This document shows positions 1 through 8,452 of a stretch of 64,000 nucleotides of DNA, piece by piece. The stretch lies in NCBI RefSeq assembly GCF_001314325.1, contig NZ_CP009429.1, positions 1,302,501-1,366,500 of the forward strand. Direction: 5' to 3'. A program made the position numbers and the translations under genes. Origin of the DNA: Sphingopyxis macrogoltabida. Lineage in GTDB: Bacteria; Pseudomonadota; Alphaproteobacteria; Sphingomonadales; Sphingomonadaceae. The stretch's first letter is position 1; every line of letters starts with the position of its first letter. The notes below the pieces were generated by a model. The model searched no databases. It was not told the DNA's origin and saw nothing but the letters and a program-made list of their open reading frames with translations.

Positions 1-439
1 CCGCCTCTTCTGTTTCGAACAGCGGCTCGAGCTTGATGGGATCCGCCAGCGAAATCCGGTCGAGGATCGACGCCGTGTCATCTCGCACCCTCAGCATCAG
101 GCTCCGCAGGCGGCATTCCGCCTCCGGCAGACAATTCTTGCAATGTTCGTGCGCATTGCGCGCGGCACAGGGAACAAGCGCGAGCGATCCGCGGGTGAGC
201 CGCACGAGGTCGCCGTAGCTGATATCGATCGGCGGCAAGGCGAGCTGATAGCCGCCGTCGCGGCCGCGCTGCGAAATGAGCAGCCCTTCGCGCGCCATTT
301 CCGACAGGATCACCGTCAGGAATTTCGGCGGAATATTCTGCGCTTCCGCAATATCCGCAAGCTGGACCTGCCCCTTGCCCCAATGGTCGGCAAGATGCTG
401 AAAGGCACGGATCGTATAGCGGGTCTTCTGCGACAGCAT
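1..439 (-). CDS. Rrf2-family [Fe-S] transcriptional regulator (C-terminus beyond window)
   Basis: The protein opens with MLSQKTRYTIRAFQHLADHW and 146 codons are visible; the frame is still open at base 1. Residues 1-75 form the winged-helix Rrf2 domain, with the recognition segment around PPKFLTVILSEMAREGLL and the wing RGRDGGYQLA. Four cysteines at about C91, C100, C103 and C109 lie where IscR, RirA and NsrR bind an iron-sulfur cluster, so an Fe-S-sensing regulator of iron, redox or NO response is likely. Which stimulus it senses cannot be told from the sequence. The start is the ATG at 439; an AT-richer stretch upstream (about 455-490) may hold its promoter. The neighbour on its left is outside the window. 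Confidence 0.85.
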   Translation of the reverse strand, partial: MLSQKTRYTIRAFQHLADHWGKGQVQLADIAEAQNIPPKFLTVILSEMAREGLLISQRGRDGGYQLALPPIDISYGDLVRLTRGSLALVPCAARNAHEHCKNCLPEAECRLRSLMLRVRDDTASILDRISLADPIKLEPLFETEEA

Positions 440-588
440 GACCGTGGTACTGTGACATATTCAGCTTTAATTCAACCTGTCTGGATGAGATTTCGGCAAG
501 AGTTGATGAAAATCACAGCGGGTGGCATCAGGGCGGAATAAGAGGGCCGCCTGTCGCCCGATCAGGGCAGCGATTTGGGGTGAAGCGG

Positions 589-1149
589 ATGACACGCAAA
601 ATATTGGCAGTTCCGGCAGTTCTGGCAGCATGCATGCTCGCGGTCGCACCCGCACAGGCACAGTTCGGCGGATTGCTTCGCAAGGTGACGACGCCGGCGC
701 CGAAGCCGAGCGAAGACGATAATGGCGGCTGCCCCAAGGGCAAGAAGGGCAGCGGCATCGGCCGGAATATCCTCGGCAATGTCCTGAACGATGCCGTCGG
801 CGACGTCGCAAGCAAGGCCGGCGTCTACAGCTATGTGCCGATCGCCGAAGTCAGCGGCACGCTCACCGATGCGATCGCCTGCCGGCTCGATCCCGGCGAG
901 CAGGTGCAGGCCGCCGCAGCGACCGAGGAAGTGACTCGCGGCGAAAAGGTCGGTGCCACCGCGAGCTGGACGAGCGAAACCCGCCCCGAAGTCAGCGGTT
1001 CGTCGACCGTGGCGTCGATCAACACCGAAAGCGGCGGGCGCAAATGCATGAACGTCAACGACTTCATCATCGTCGATGGGGAGGAGACACAGGTCTCGAA
1101 GCGCATGTGCAAGGGGCCGGGTGATACGCGCTATGTCCTTGCGGCCTAG
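589..1149 (+). CDS. Secreted hypothetical protein
   Basis: This 186-residue protein has a clear signal peptide (MTRKILAVPAVLAACMLAVA, then AQA|Q). A GTG nine bases upstream is possible, but the ATG at 589 puts the charged N-region directly before the hydrophobic core. The mature part has a Gly/Pro/Lys-rich stretch, then a moderately conserved-looking C-half with two cysteine positions (A-C-R-L-D and R-M-C-K-G). I recognise no domain. A periplasmic or surface role is inferred only from the signal peptide. Its stop codon TAG (1147-1149) lies inside the left inverted repeat of the MITE-like element that follows, so that element fixes the exact C-terminus. Confidence 0.6.
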   Translation: MTRKILAVPAVLAACMLAVAPAQAQFGGLLRKVTTPAPKPSEDDNGGCPKGKKGSGIGRNILGNVLNDAVGDVASKAGVYSYVPIAEVSGTLTDAIACRLDPGEQVQAAAATEEVTRGEKVGATASWTSETRPEVSGSSTVASINTESGGRKCMNVNDFIIVDGEETQVSKRMCKGPGDTRYVLAA

Positions 1150-1417
1150 AGCGCGATGTCATGATATTCACCCACCGCGATTGCCGCCGGAAGTTTGCCG
1201 GCAAGAAGCGTCTCGCAGGCCGGGCCGGTGGCCCGGTCCAGGGGCGCGACGCCGTCCGGCGGGCTTCCGGCGGCAACCCCTGCGGGGCGGGCCGATTTTG
1301 GCCGATTGCCACGTTGCTCGTCGGGCACGATGTCCCGCATCGTGCCGCTCCTCGCGCCTCGCACTCGGCCAAAATCGGCTCCGTCACGATGGGTGAATAT
1401 CATGACATCGCGCTCTA
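1147..1417. repeat. MITE-like element with perfect 28-bp terminal inverted repeats
   Basis: Bases 1147-1174 and 1390-1417 are exact reverse complements over 28 bp (tagagcgcgatgtcat... against its mirror), enclosing a 271-bp unit. If the outermost TA pair is a target duplication, as in IS630/Tc1-type elements, the inverted repeats proper are 26 bp. A second, inner inverted pair is seen near 1290-1307 and 1366-1380 (gccgattttggccga / tcggccaaaatcggc). There is no transposase and no convincing ORF inside. This pattern fits a non-autonomous miniature element. It supplies the stop codon of the gene to its left and the start codon of the gene to its right. Confidence 0.75.
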
Positions 1418-2112
1418 AACTCTTCCGGCTGGCGCTGTCCGCCTTTGCGCTGGTCGGACTGACCGCCGCGACCGATATCGATCCCGCGAATCCCACCTGC
1501 CCGCTCAATCCGAACTGGTCGGCGAATCCGACCATGACGCTGAAGGTGGAAAAGCGCGGCCGCATGAAGGTGATGCTCGCCGAAGGGCGGATCGATTCCG
1601 GGCTCCCCGACCGGCTCTCCGCTGCGTTGAAGGCGAATCCCGACGTCGAGGAAATCTGGCTGCGTTCGCCGGGCGGCGATGCGCGCGCCGGAAATACGGC
1701 CGGCCGCATCATCCGCAGCAATCCGGGCATATTGACCCGGGTGCCGACCGGCTGGACCTGTTTCAGCGCATGCAATTTCGTGTTCATGGGCGGCTTGCCG
1801 CGGGTCATCGATCCCGGCGGCGTTTTCATGGTCCATATGTTCACCCGCACCGGCGACAGGTCGACGATCGACATGAGCGTCGCGATGGGAACCGACGCGA
1901 CGCGCGAACTGATCGGCGGCATCGAACAGGATTCGGCGCTGCTGGCGAGCGAGGATAATGATTTCCTGATCAAGATGGGGGTCTCGCGCAAGTTGCTGAC
2001 CGACGTCATGTATCAGCAGCAAGCGGTCGCCACTGCCGAGGATAGGTCGACGCGGCGCTGCCTGACCCTCGACGAGGCCTTGAAATATGGCGTCACCTAC
2101 GCACCCGAATGA
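1402..2112 (+). CDS. Secreted ClpP/crotonase-fold protein (COG3904-like)
   Basis: This 236-residue protein starts at the ATG at 1402, inside the right inverted repeat of the MITE-like element. A signal peptide (MTSRSKLFRLALSAFALVGL, then TAA) is followed by a domain resembling periplasmic ClpP-like proteins: a beta strand with IWLRSPGGDARAG at about residues 85-97, and CFSACNFVFMGG with S122 at the place of the ClpP catalytic serine. H145 in FMVHMF may be the partner histidine. Family members are predicted periplasmic serine proteases, but no substrate is known. The third catalytic residue was not identified, so activity is an inference. It lies downstream of another secreted protein but is separated from it by the element. 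Confidence 0.7.
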   Translation: MTSRSKLFRLALSAFALVGLTAATDIDPANPTCPLNPNWSANPTMTLKVEKRGRMKVMLAEGRIDSGLPDRLSAALKANPDVEEIWLRSPGGDARAGNTAGRIIRSNPGILTRVPTGWTCFSACNFVFMGGLPRVIDPGGVFMVHMFTRTGDRSTIDMSVAMGTDATRELIGGIEQDSALLASEDNDFLIKMGVSRKLLTDVMYQQQAVATAEDRSTRRCLTLDEALKYGVTYAPE

Positions 2113-2183
2113 GCGGGAATGCGGACAAGGTTGCATTCAGAAACGAATGACGTAGGCTGGCGGCCATAACAGGAGAGGCTGCC

Positions 2184-2783
2184 ATGAACGAGATGACGCA
2201 CGACCACGCCAAATTCCGCTCGATGATCGACGGAACGCAGCAGGACTGGGACATCATCGCGCGCGAGCAAAAGGAATTTGCGCCGGGCAACGGCGCGCGC
2301 ATCCTCGAGCATCTGAAGCTGCTCGGCGGCGATTATGGCGGTTTCCCGGTCGACCGGCTCGAGCATTGCCTGCAGACTGCGACGCGTGCCCACAGGGACG
2401 GCCGCGACGAGGAATATGTCGTGATGGCGCTGCTCCACGACATCGGCGACACGCTCGGCGCGTTCAACCACCCCGACGTCGCCGCGGCGATCCTCAAGCC
2501 TTTCCTGTCAGAGGAAAATCTGTGGATCGTCCAGCACCATGGCATCTTCCAGGGCCATTATTTCTTCCACTATCTGGGGCTCGACCGCGACATGCGCGAT
2601 CGGTTCCGCGATCATCCCTATTATGGCGCGTGCGCCGAATTCTGCGAAAAATATGACGCGCCAGCGTTCGACCCCGATTACGACAGCGAACCGCTGGAAT
2701 TTTTCGAACCGATGGTGAAGCGGCTCTGTTCCTATCCCAAGGCGAGCATCTACAAAAAGGTGATGACCGAAGAAGCGGCGTGA
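2184..2783 (+). CDS. HD-domain phosphohydrolase-like protein
   Basis: This 199-residue cytosolic protein begins at an ATG preceded by a strong AGGAGAGG Shine-Dalgarno site. H61 (RLEHCLQ) and the H85-D86 pair (ALLHDIGD) match the metal-binding HD signature, followed by a further histidine-rich segment (VQHHGIFQGHYFFHY) that could complete a di-metal site. Proteins of this sort are annotated as HD-domain or inositol-oxygenase-like hydrolases; the substrate is unknown. The gene stands alone, followed by a hairpin and a convergent enoyl-CoA hydratase gene. Confidence 0.75.
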   Translation: MNEMTHDHAKFRSMIDGTQQDWDIIAREQKEFAPGNGARILEHLKLLGGDYGGFPVDRLEHCLQTATRAHRDGRDEEYVVMALLHDIGDTLGAFNHPDVAAAILKPFLSEENLWIVQHHGIFQGHYFFHYLGLDRDMRDRFRDHPYYGACAEFCEKYDAPAFDPDYDSEPLEFFEPMVKRLCSYPKASIYKKVMTEEAA

Positions 2784-2790
2784 GGTCATT

Positions 2791-2812
2791 GCCCTCCGCT
2801 TTCGCGGAGGGC
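2791..2812. terminator. Bidirectional hairpin terminator
   Basis: A perfect 9-bp stem (GCCCTCCGC / GCGGAGGGC) with a TTTC loop lies between the convergent HD-domain and enoyl-CoA hydratase genes. No long T-run follows, so it is either a weak bidirectional terminator or an mRNA-end stabiliser. Confidence 0.65.
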
Positions 2813-2822
2813 GCCGTTGCTC

Positions 2823-3623
2823 TTATTTCCCCTTGAACGCGGTCTTGCGCTTTTCCTGGAAGGCCAGCACGCCTTCGACCGCGTCTTCGCTGTTGCCGGC
2901 GACAAACTGGCCCATCGCCTCGGCGTCGAGCGTTTCGGAGAAGCTCTGCGACAGCCCCGCGCGGAGGATCTTGCGCATCGTGCCGAGCGAGACCGTCGGG
3001 CCGGCTGCGAGGCGCGCGGCAAGCGCCTTTGCTTCGCTGAGCAGGTCGGCGTCGTCGACGCATTTATAGACCATGCCCCAGTCGGAGGCTTGCTCGCCCG
3101 AAATCTTTTCGCCCAGCATCATCATCTGCAGCGCGCGCGGCACGCCGACGAGGCGCGGCAGCAGCCACGACGAGCCGCCGTCGGGGACAAGGCCGATGTT
3201 GACGAAGGCCTGAAGGAAATAGCCGCTCTTGCCGACGAGGGTGAAGTCGCCCGAGAGCGCAAAGCTGCAGCCGACGCCCGCCGCCGGACCGTTCACCGCG
3301 GTGACGACGGGAATGTCGAGATTGGCGAGCGCAAGCAGCATCGGGTTGTAATGGTTGCGCAGCGCCTTGCGGCTGTTCGCGCCGCCGCCGACCGCCGACG
3401 CCGTGCGGTCGCCGCCAAGATCGGCGCCCGAGCAGAAGCCGCGGCCTTCGCCGGTGATCAACAATGCACGCGCGCCCAGCACCGGCAGATAATCGAGCGC
3501 TTCGCGGATTTCGTCGGCCATTGCGGGGGGCATCGAATTGAGACGCTCGGGCCGGTTGAGCGTGAGCGTTGCGACATTGTCGGCGATGTCGAGCTTGATC
3601 GTTTCGAAGGTCGGGGTGGTCAT
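2823..3623 (-). CDS. Enoyl-CoA hydratase/isomerase (crotonase family)
   Basis: This 266-residue protein has the full crotonase layout: an N-terminal LTLNRPERLNSM strand-turn, the first oxyanion-hole segment GRGFCSGADLGG near residues 70-80, the second one AVNGPAAGVGCSFAL, and the LVPDGGSSWLLPRLVG segment that carries an acidic active-site candidate. It should hydrate or isomerise an acyl-CoA thioester in beta-oxidation or a related pathway in the cytoplasm; the chain length cannot be told. An inverted repeat CTTTACGT-TC-ACGTAAAG lies 38 bp upstream of its start and is partly shared with the region before the gene ending at 33023. The start ATG at 3623 is well placed for the family. Confidence 0.88.
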   Translation of the reverse strand: MTTPTFETIKLDIADNVATLTLNRPERLNSMPPAMADEIREALDYLPVLGARALLITGEGRGFCSGADLGGDRTASAVGGGANSRKALRNHYNPMLLALANLDIPVVTAVNGPAAGVGCSFALSGDFTLVGKSGYFLQAFVNIGLVPDGGSSWLLPRLVGVPRALQMMMLGEKISGEQASDWGMVYKCVDDADLLSEAKALAARLAAGPTVSLGTMRKILRAGLSQSFSETLDAEAMGQFVAGNSEDAVEGVLAFQEKRKTAFKGK

Positions 3624-3660
3624 GGGGAAGAAATCCTCTCGGCTCTGCTTCGGTCTTTAC

Positions 3661-3678
3661 CTTTACGTTCACGTAAAG
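3661..3678 (-). promoter_or_regulatory. Putative operator upstream of the enoyl-CoA hydratase
   Basis: CTTTACGTTCACGTAAAG is an 8-2-8 inverted repeat located in the promoter region of the enoyl-CoA hydratase gene. A close relative, TTGACGTTTACGTAAA (minus strand), lies at 34208-34223 before another acyl-metabolism-like gene. The shape resembles operators reported for MerR-type LiuR or similar regulators of branched-chain amino acid and fatty acid breakdown. That assignment is from memory and the regulator is not in the window. Confidence 0.6.
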
Positions 3679-3766
3679 TTGTGACCGATTTGTCGGATAA
3701 GCGCAAGAGGGATGGGGGAGGATATCGGACGTTATGCTGTCGATTGCGAACGCCTTATCTAGCCAA

Positions 3767-4117
3767 TCATTGCCGGCGCAGTCGTCGATCCAGCTCTTTG
3801 AGATGCTGCTTGTAGCGTTCCATTCCTCCGCGATAGTGTCGGCAGCCTAGGTGCACGGGTATAATGTCGTCATTGTCGCCGGGCATAGTTGCTCGAAAGG
3901 CCCATAGTTTCTGTTCAAGCTTGCGATAAGGCCGCAAGATTTTTGATACGGAGTCCGGGTCTAAACCTCGGCACCTTAAGTCCAGAAACGCGTCACTACT
4001 GCTAGTGGATTTCCACAATGCTTCGATGCTCATGCTCCTAATGCTTTCGTGTCGGGAGGCGCATCCGCTCAACGCCAATGCGGCAGCCAAAACGATAAGG
4101 GCGCATTGAATTTTCAT
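3767..4117 (-). CDS. Small lipoprotein of unknown function
   Basis: This 116-residue protein has a lipoprotein signal peptide (MKIQCALIVLAAALALSGC; lipobox L-S-G-C), so the mature protein should be anchored by C19. The rest is hydrophilic, basic and probably helical, ending in a Lys/Arg-rich stretch (KQHLKELDRRLRRQ). I recognise no family. Codon usage is less GC-biased than in the neighbours, which may indicate recent acquisition. The next 209 bases (4118-4326) contain no gene or structure that I can support. Confidence 0.6.
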   Translation of the reverse strand: MKIQCALIVLAAALALSGCASRHESIRSMSIEALWKSTSSSDAFLDLRCRGLDPDSVSKILRPYRKLEQKLWAFRATMPGDNDDIIPVHLGCRHYRGGMERYKQHLKELDRRLRRQ

Positions 4118-4326
4118 AACAAAAACTATGCCTCGGCTGGGTTAACGTCCGCTTTCCACCTCAAAGCGGCCCTCGGCTACCCGTTAAAATCGCTGTCCTA
4201 CAATGCCATGCCGTGCCAGCCTCTGGGCGGTTCTTTGATATCGTCGGCTGTCCGCGAACCGAGATTGAAGCGACAAAGCACACAGTTTCGATGCATGCGC
4301 GCGGGGCTCTTGAGGCTTTAAGCGCG

Positions 4327-4968
4327 CTATTCGGCCCCCAGCTTGCGAAAGCGCAGTTCGCCGTCGGTCCGGTGGAGGATCGTGCGGCCATCCTCGCCAG
4401 CTTTCAGGCACGCGCCGTCAAAAGCAACGACGCCCATATCATTGGGGATCAGGTTGACGTGCAGCTTGCCGCCGTCGGCATCGGTCAGCTCGTAGCGCGG
4501 GGCGGTAACGTCATAGATCGGCTCGCGGACCTCGATCCAGCGCGGGATGCGCTTTTCGTCTTCGGGCAGCGTCCAGCCATAATCCTGGGTATAATCCTCG
4601 ACCGGATCGCCGCTGTCGAAGCCGATGGTGAAATCGACACCCGCGATGCCTCTGCCGTTCGGCCAACTGACGAACAGCGTCGGGATCGCGCCGTCGACTT
4701 TGACCGGTTCGGCCTTTTCGAAAGCGGGCGGCACCGGCTTCGGCTCGGTGAACAGGCAGATGGTATCGCCGCGCGCTTCCCACCGCCCCTCGGCGCGCTC
4801 GTCGAGGGCGCCCGCAGCGAGGACATATTGGAAGCGACCATCGTTCCGGATGAGCAGCCCGCCGCCGACGTCGGGGCCTTCGGCGAGGCTGTATTCGCCG
4901 ACGAAGGGCGAATCCTGTGCCGCGGCGGGCGCGGCGATCAGGGCGGCGGCGAGGAGCAGGGTGCGCAT
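4327..4968 (-). CDS. Secreted hypothetical protein
   Basis: This 213-residue protein has a signal peptide (MRTLLLAAALIAAPAAA|Q). The mature N-half (VGEYSLAEGPDVGGGLLIRNDGRFQYVLAAGALDERAEGRWEARGD, given here only as a description of a beta-rich pattern at about residues 23-70) looks like a lipocalin-like or META-like barrel opening, followed by a second beta-rich half. No catalytic motif is seen. The stop codon at 4327 is close to an AT-rich spacer. It is divergent from the release factor 3 gene with about 76 bp between the starts. Confidence 0.55.
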   Translation of the reverse strand: MRTLLLAAALIAAPAAAQDSPFVGEYSLAEGPDVGGGLLIRNDGRFQYVLAAGALDERAEGRWEARGDTICLFTEPKPVPPAFEKAEPVKVDGAIPTLFVSWPNGRGIAGVDFTIGFDSGDPVEDYTQDYGWTLPEDEKRIPRWIEVREPIYDVTAPRYELTDADGGKLHVNLIPNDMGVVAFDGACLKAGEDGRTILHRTDGELRFRKLGAE

Positions 4969-5044
4969 GTGGCGATCATGCGGTCATCGGCGCAGGGACG
5001 CCAGCCCTTTCCACATCTCACGCCACCTGCTAGGCGCCCGCGCC

Positions 5045-6637
5045 ATGTCCAAGCACCCCGACCGCCGCACCTTCGCCATCATCTCGCACCCCGACGCGGG
5101 CAAGACGACGCTGACCGAGAAACTGCTCGTCGCGGGCGGCGCGATCCATATTGCGGGCGAGGTCAAGGCGCGTGGTGCGGCCCGCCGCGCGCGCTCCGAC
5201 TGGATGAAGATCGAGCAGCAGCGCGGCATTTCGGTGACCTCGTCGGTGATGACCTTCGAGCATCAGGGGCTCGTCTTCAACCTGCTCGACACGCCGGGGC
5301 ACGAGGATTTCAGCGAGGATACCTATCGCACGCTAACCGCCGTCGACAGCGCGGTGATGGTGATCGACGCGGCCAAGGGCATCGAGCCGCAGACGCTGAA
5401 GCTGTTCGAGGTCTGCCGCCTGCGTTCGGTGCCGATCATCACCTTCGTCAACAAGGTCGACCGCGAGGGGCTGCCGCCGTTCGAACTGCTCGACGAGGTC
5501 GCCGACCGGCTCGCGCTCGATGTGTGCCCGATGAACTGGCCCGCGGGCATGGGCGGGCAGTTCGAGGGAATTTACGACCTCGCCGAGCCGGCAATCATGC
5601 GGCCGGGCGGCGACGCCTCGCGCATGTACGAGGGGCACCGCGCCAAAGTCTCGGGGCTTGATGACGCGGCGCTGGCGGCAGAGCTTTCGGAGCGCGCGCT
5701 CGCGCTGCTCAAGGAAGAAACCGAGCTGGCGTCGGCCTGTTACGCGCCCTTCGATGCCGCCGCCTACCGCAATGGCGACCTGACGCCCGTCTATTTCGGA
5801 TCGGCGCTCAAGGAATTCGGCGTCGTCGACCTGCTTTCCGCGCTCGCCAACCACGCGCCGGGGCCGCAGCCGCAGCCCGCCGAACCCGCACCGGTGCGCC
5901 CGGACGACGACGCGGTGACCGGCTTCGTCTTCAAGGTGCAGGCGAACATGAACCCCGCGCACCGCGACCGCATCGCCTTCATGCGCCTCTGCTCGGGCAA
6001 GTTCGAGCGCGGCATGCGGTTGATGCAGGGCGGCACGGGCAAGGCGATCGCGATCAGCCGCCCGATGCTGTTCCTCGCGCAGGACCGCGAAATGGCCGAA
6101 GAGGCTTATCCCGGCGACATCATCGGCATTCCGAACCACGGCACGCTGCGCGTCGGCGACACGCTGTCCGAGCGCACCGACATTACGATCACCGGACTGC
6201 CGAACTTCGCGCCCGAAATCCTGCGCCGCGTCGCGCTCGTCGATCCGACGAAGACCAAACAGCTCCGCAAGGCGCTCGACGACATGGCGGAGGAGGGGAT
6301 CATCCAGGTCTTCTACCCCGAAATCGGCTCGAACATGATCGTCGGCGTCGTCGGCCAGTTGCAGCTCGAAGTGCTGATCAGCCGCCTCGATGCCGAATAT
6401 AAGGTCGAGGCGAAGCTCGAGCAGTCGCCGTGGGACACCGCGCGCTGGATCGCCAGCGACGATGCCGCGGCGCTGAAGGCGTTTCAGGCCGACCATCGCG
6501 GCGCCAGCGCGACCGATCGCGATGGCGCGCCGGTGTTCATGGCGAAGGATGCGTGGGAGGTCGGCTATGTGACGCAGCGCCACCCGGCGATCCGCTTCAC
6601 CGCGACCAAGGAACGCGTTTTCGCCGACGCGGGTTGA
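5045..6637 (+). CDS. prfC: Peptide chain release factor 3
   Basis: RF3 is the translational GTPase that removes RF1/RF2 from the ribosome after termination. The 530-residue length matches the E. coli protein. Its G-domain motifs are in order: HPDAGKTT near residue 15 (P-loop), the switch segment RGISVTSSVM, DTPGHEDFSEDTYR (G3) and NKVDREG (G4). A beta-barrel domain and the RF3-type C-terminal domain (QLEVLISRLDAEY, WVGYV-like end) follow. I chose the ATG at 5045 (MSKHPDRRTFAIISHPDAG) because it gives the normal RF3 N-terminus; the longer upstream frame overlaps the divergent gene. Confidence 0.95.
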   Translation: MSKHPDRRTFAIISHPDAGKTTLTEKLLVAGGAIHIAGEVKARGAARRARSDWMKIEQQRGISVTSSVMTFEHQGLVFNLLDTPGHEDFSEDTYRTLTAVDSAVMVIDAAKGIEPQTLKLFEVCRLRSVPIITFVNKVDREGLPPFELLDEVADRLALDVCPMNWPAGMGGQFEGIYDLAEPAIMRPGGDASRMYEGHRAKVSGLDDAALAAELSERALALLKEETELASACYAPFDAAAYRNGDLTPVYFGSALKEFGVVDLLSALANHAPGPQPQPAEPAPVRPDDDAVTGFVFKVQANMNPAHRDRIAFMRLCSGKFERGMRLMQGGTGKAIAISRPMLFLAQDREMAEEAYPGDIIGIPNHGTLRVGDTLSERTDITITGLPNFAPEILRRVALVDPTKTKQLRKALDDMAEEGIIQVFYPEIGSNMIVGVVGQLQLEVLISRLDAEYKVEAKLEQSPWDTARWIASDDAAALKAFQADHRGASATDRDGAPVFMAKDAWEVGYVTQRHPAIRFTATKERVFADAG

Positions 6638-6693
6638 TTGCCGCGCCCGATTTCGCCACCATGACGCCGGTTTCGGCAAGGGTGGGGGGATCG

Positions 6694-7155
6694 ATGCGCG
6701 GATGGATTGTGGCGGTTGTCGCAATGGCGAGCAGTGTGCCGGGCTTGGCTGCGGAGCCCGTCATCGATTTGCCGATCGCCCCGGGGTTCTGGACTGTCGA
6801 AACCGAAAAATGCGCGACGGTCTATTACGGCTATGTCTTCGACGGCACGCGCTGGGGCGCTCTCTATTATTATGGTCCGGGCGGTACGATGGGACCCGCC
6901 GCCGAACTCGAGCCGATCACCCAGACCCGCGCCGTCGACGATGGCTTCACCCAGATGCAGTTCGGTGGCTATGACGGTGCGGGCTATTTTCGTGTGAAGC
7001 CGTTAGGCACCGACCGCGCGCTCTATCGCGTCGGGGCGCCGTTCCGCGACGAAATACAGGTTTCCGACGAACCGCTGATCCGCTGCGATTTCAAGGCGCT
7101 GTCGCCGAAAATGCAGGCGGCGCTGCGGCGCAACGCGCCGGGTCTGGTCAGATAA
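6694..7155 (+). CDS. Secreted hypothetical protein
   Basis: This 153-residue protein has a signal peptide (MRGWIVAVVAMASSVPGLAA|E). The start at 6694 is preceded by a purine run (GGTGGGGGGA), better than the upstream ATG at 6661. The mature part is rich in Tyr and Gly (YYGYVFDGTRWGALYYYGPGG) and suggests a beta-sheet protein; it holds two cysteines, which could form a disulfide in the periplasm. No domain is recognised. Its last 8 bases overlap the convergent dinB gene. Confidence 0.6.
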   Translation: MRGWIVAVVAMASSVPGLAAEPVIDLPIAPGFWTVETEKCATVYYGYVFDGTRWGALYYYGPGGTMGPAAELEPITQTRAVDDGFTQMQFGGYDGAGYFRVKPLGTDRALYRVGAPFRDEIQVSDEPLIRCDFKALSPKMQAALRRNAPGLVR

Positions 7156-8278
7156 GGCTCAGCAAGTCGGCGGGGGCGGCGGTCTCTTCGTCAGCTTCGT
7201 CTTCTTCCCCCTCGAACTTGCTCAGCGTCACGCCGAGCAGACGGATGCCCTGCTCCGTAGGCAGCAGGGAGCCAAGGATCGCCTCGCCCGCGGCGAGCAG
7301 CGCGCTGCCGTCGAGGATGGGCGAAGGGACCGATCGTGCGCGCGTGATCGTCCGGAAATCGGCGTAGCGCAGCTTCAGCGTCACCGTCCGCCCGCGCGCG
7401 CCTTTCTTGGCGGCGCGATCCCACACGACGGTGCAGACATGCGCGAGCGCCTCGCGGATTTCGGTGTCGGTGATCAGGTCGTTGAAGAAGGTGCGTTCGC
7501 CGCCCAGCGATTTCAGCGGCCGGTTCGACTTGACGCGGCGATGGTCGATTCCGCGCGCGAGATTATGGAGCCATTCGGCGCTGTTGCCGAAATGCTCGGC
7601 CAGCCAGACCCCGTCCTTCGCGGCGAGATCTGCGCCCGAAAAAACACCCAGCCCCTCCATTTTTGCGGCAGTGACCGGACCGATGCCGTGGAAGCGGCGG
7701 ATCGATAGCGTCTGGACGAAATCGGCCCCCTTGCCGGGCGGGATGACGGTGAGGCCGTCGGGCTTGTTCTGGTCCGACGCCAGCTTGGCGATGAACTTGT
7801 TGTACGAGACGCCGGCCGAAGCGGTGAGGCCGGTTTCTTCGCGGATGCGGCGGCGGATCAGCCTGGCCGCTGCGGTTGCGCTGCCGAGACCGCCCTTGTC
7901 GGCGCTGACGTCGAGATAGGCTTCGTCGAGCGACAAAGGTTCGACCTCGTCGGCATAGTCGCGAAAGATGGCGCGGATCTGGTGCGAGATGTCGCGATAG
8001 ACCTCGAAGCGCGGCGGCACGAAAATCAGCTGGGGGCACTGGCGCTTCGCGGTGATGCTGGGCATCGCCGACCGGACACCGAATTTCCGCGCCTCATAGC
8101 TCGCCGCCGCGACGACGCCGCGCCGCGACGAGCCGCCGACCGCGACGGGCTTGCCGCGCAGCGCAGGATCGTCGCGCTGCTCGACCGATGCATAGAAGGC
8201 ATCCATATCGACATGGATGATCTTGCGAACCCGAACGTCCGCGCCGTCGCCGGCAGGCTGGTCTTCGCCGTCTTCCAC
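7148..8278 (-). CDS. dinB: DNA polymerase IV (Y-family translesion polymerase)
   Basis: This 376-residue protein has the Y-family motifs: IIHVDMDAFYASVEQRD near residues 20-36 (metal-binding aspartate, steric gate region), the YEARKFGVRSAMP segment, and LSLDEAYLDVS with the second acidic pair. A helix-hairpin-helix (FHGIGPVTAAKMEGLG) and a little-finger domain follow. It copies past damaged bases with low fidelity. The apparent start is a GTG at 8278; no upstream ATG is in frame. I looked for the alphaproteobacterial LexA pattern GTTC-N7-GTTC upstream and did not find it, so SOS control is not shown by the sequence. Confidence 0.93.
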   Translation of the reverse strand: MEDGEDQPAGDGADVRVRKIIHVDMDAFYASVEQRDDPALRGKPVAVGGSSRRGVVAAASYEARKFGVRSAMPSITAKRQCPQLIFVPPRFEVYRDISHQIRAIFRDYADEVEPLSLDEAYLDVSADKGGLGSATAAARLIRRRIREETGLTASAGVSYNKFIAKLASDQNKPDGLTVIPPGKGADFVQTLSIRRFHGIGPVTAAKMEGLGVFSGADLAAKDGVWLAEHFGNSAEWLHNLARGIDHRRVKSNRPLKSLGGERTFFNDLITDTEIREALAHVCTVVWDRAAKKGARGRTVTLKLRYADFRTITRARSVPSPILDGSALLAAGEAILGSLLPTEQGIRLLGVTLSKFEGEEDEADEETAAPADLLSLI

Positions 8279-8378
8279 GGACGGGTCTTACCATGTTGCT
8301 GAAATGTTCTCAAACGATATGCATGCGCGCGCTTGACGGCGGCCGGGCAAAATGGCAATCGCCGCCGACCTTGGCGAT

Positions 8379-8452
8379 GCGGGTATAGCATAGTGGTAAT
8401 GCTCTAGCCTTCCAAGCTAGCTAGGCGGGTTCGATTCCCGCTACCCGCTCCA
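8379..8452 (+). tRNA. tRNA-Gly (anticodon UCC), integration site of the island
   Basis: A 74-base cloverleaf: acceptor GCGGGTA pairs with TACCCGC, discriminator T, encoded CCA; anticodon stem CTAGC/GCTAG with loop CTTCCAA giving TCC at 8411-8413; T-arm GGCGGGTTCGATTCCCGCT. The last 25 bases (8428-8452) are the left attachment core of the genomic island and are repeated exactly at 26561-26585. The tRNA remains intact on the left side. Confidence 0.97.

Noticed and set aside
1195..1401. In-frame extension of the ClpP-like gene through the MITE-like element
   Set aside because: The extension has no signal peptide, and the start at 1402 gives a clean one.
7148..8330. LexA box before dinB
   Set aside because: No GTTC-N7-GTTC or close variant was found upstream; SOS control cannot be claimed.
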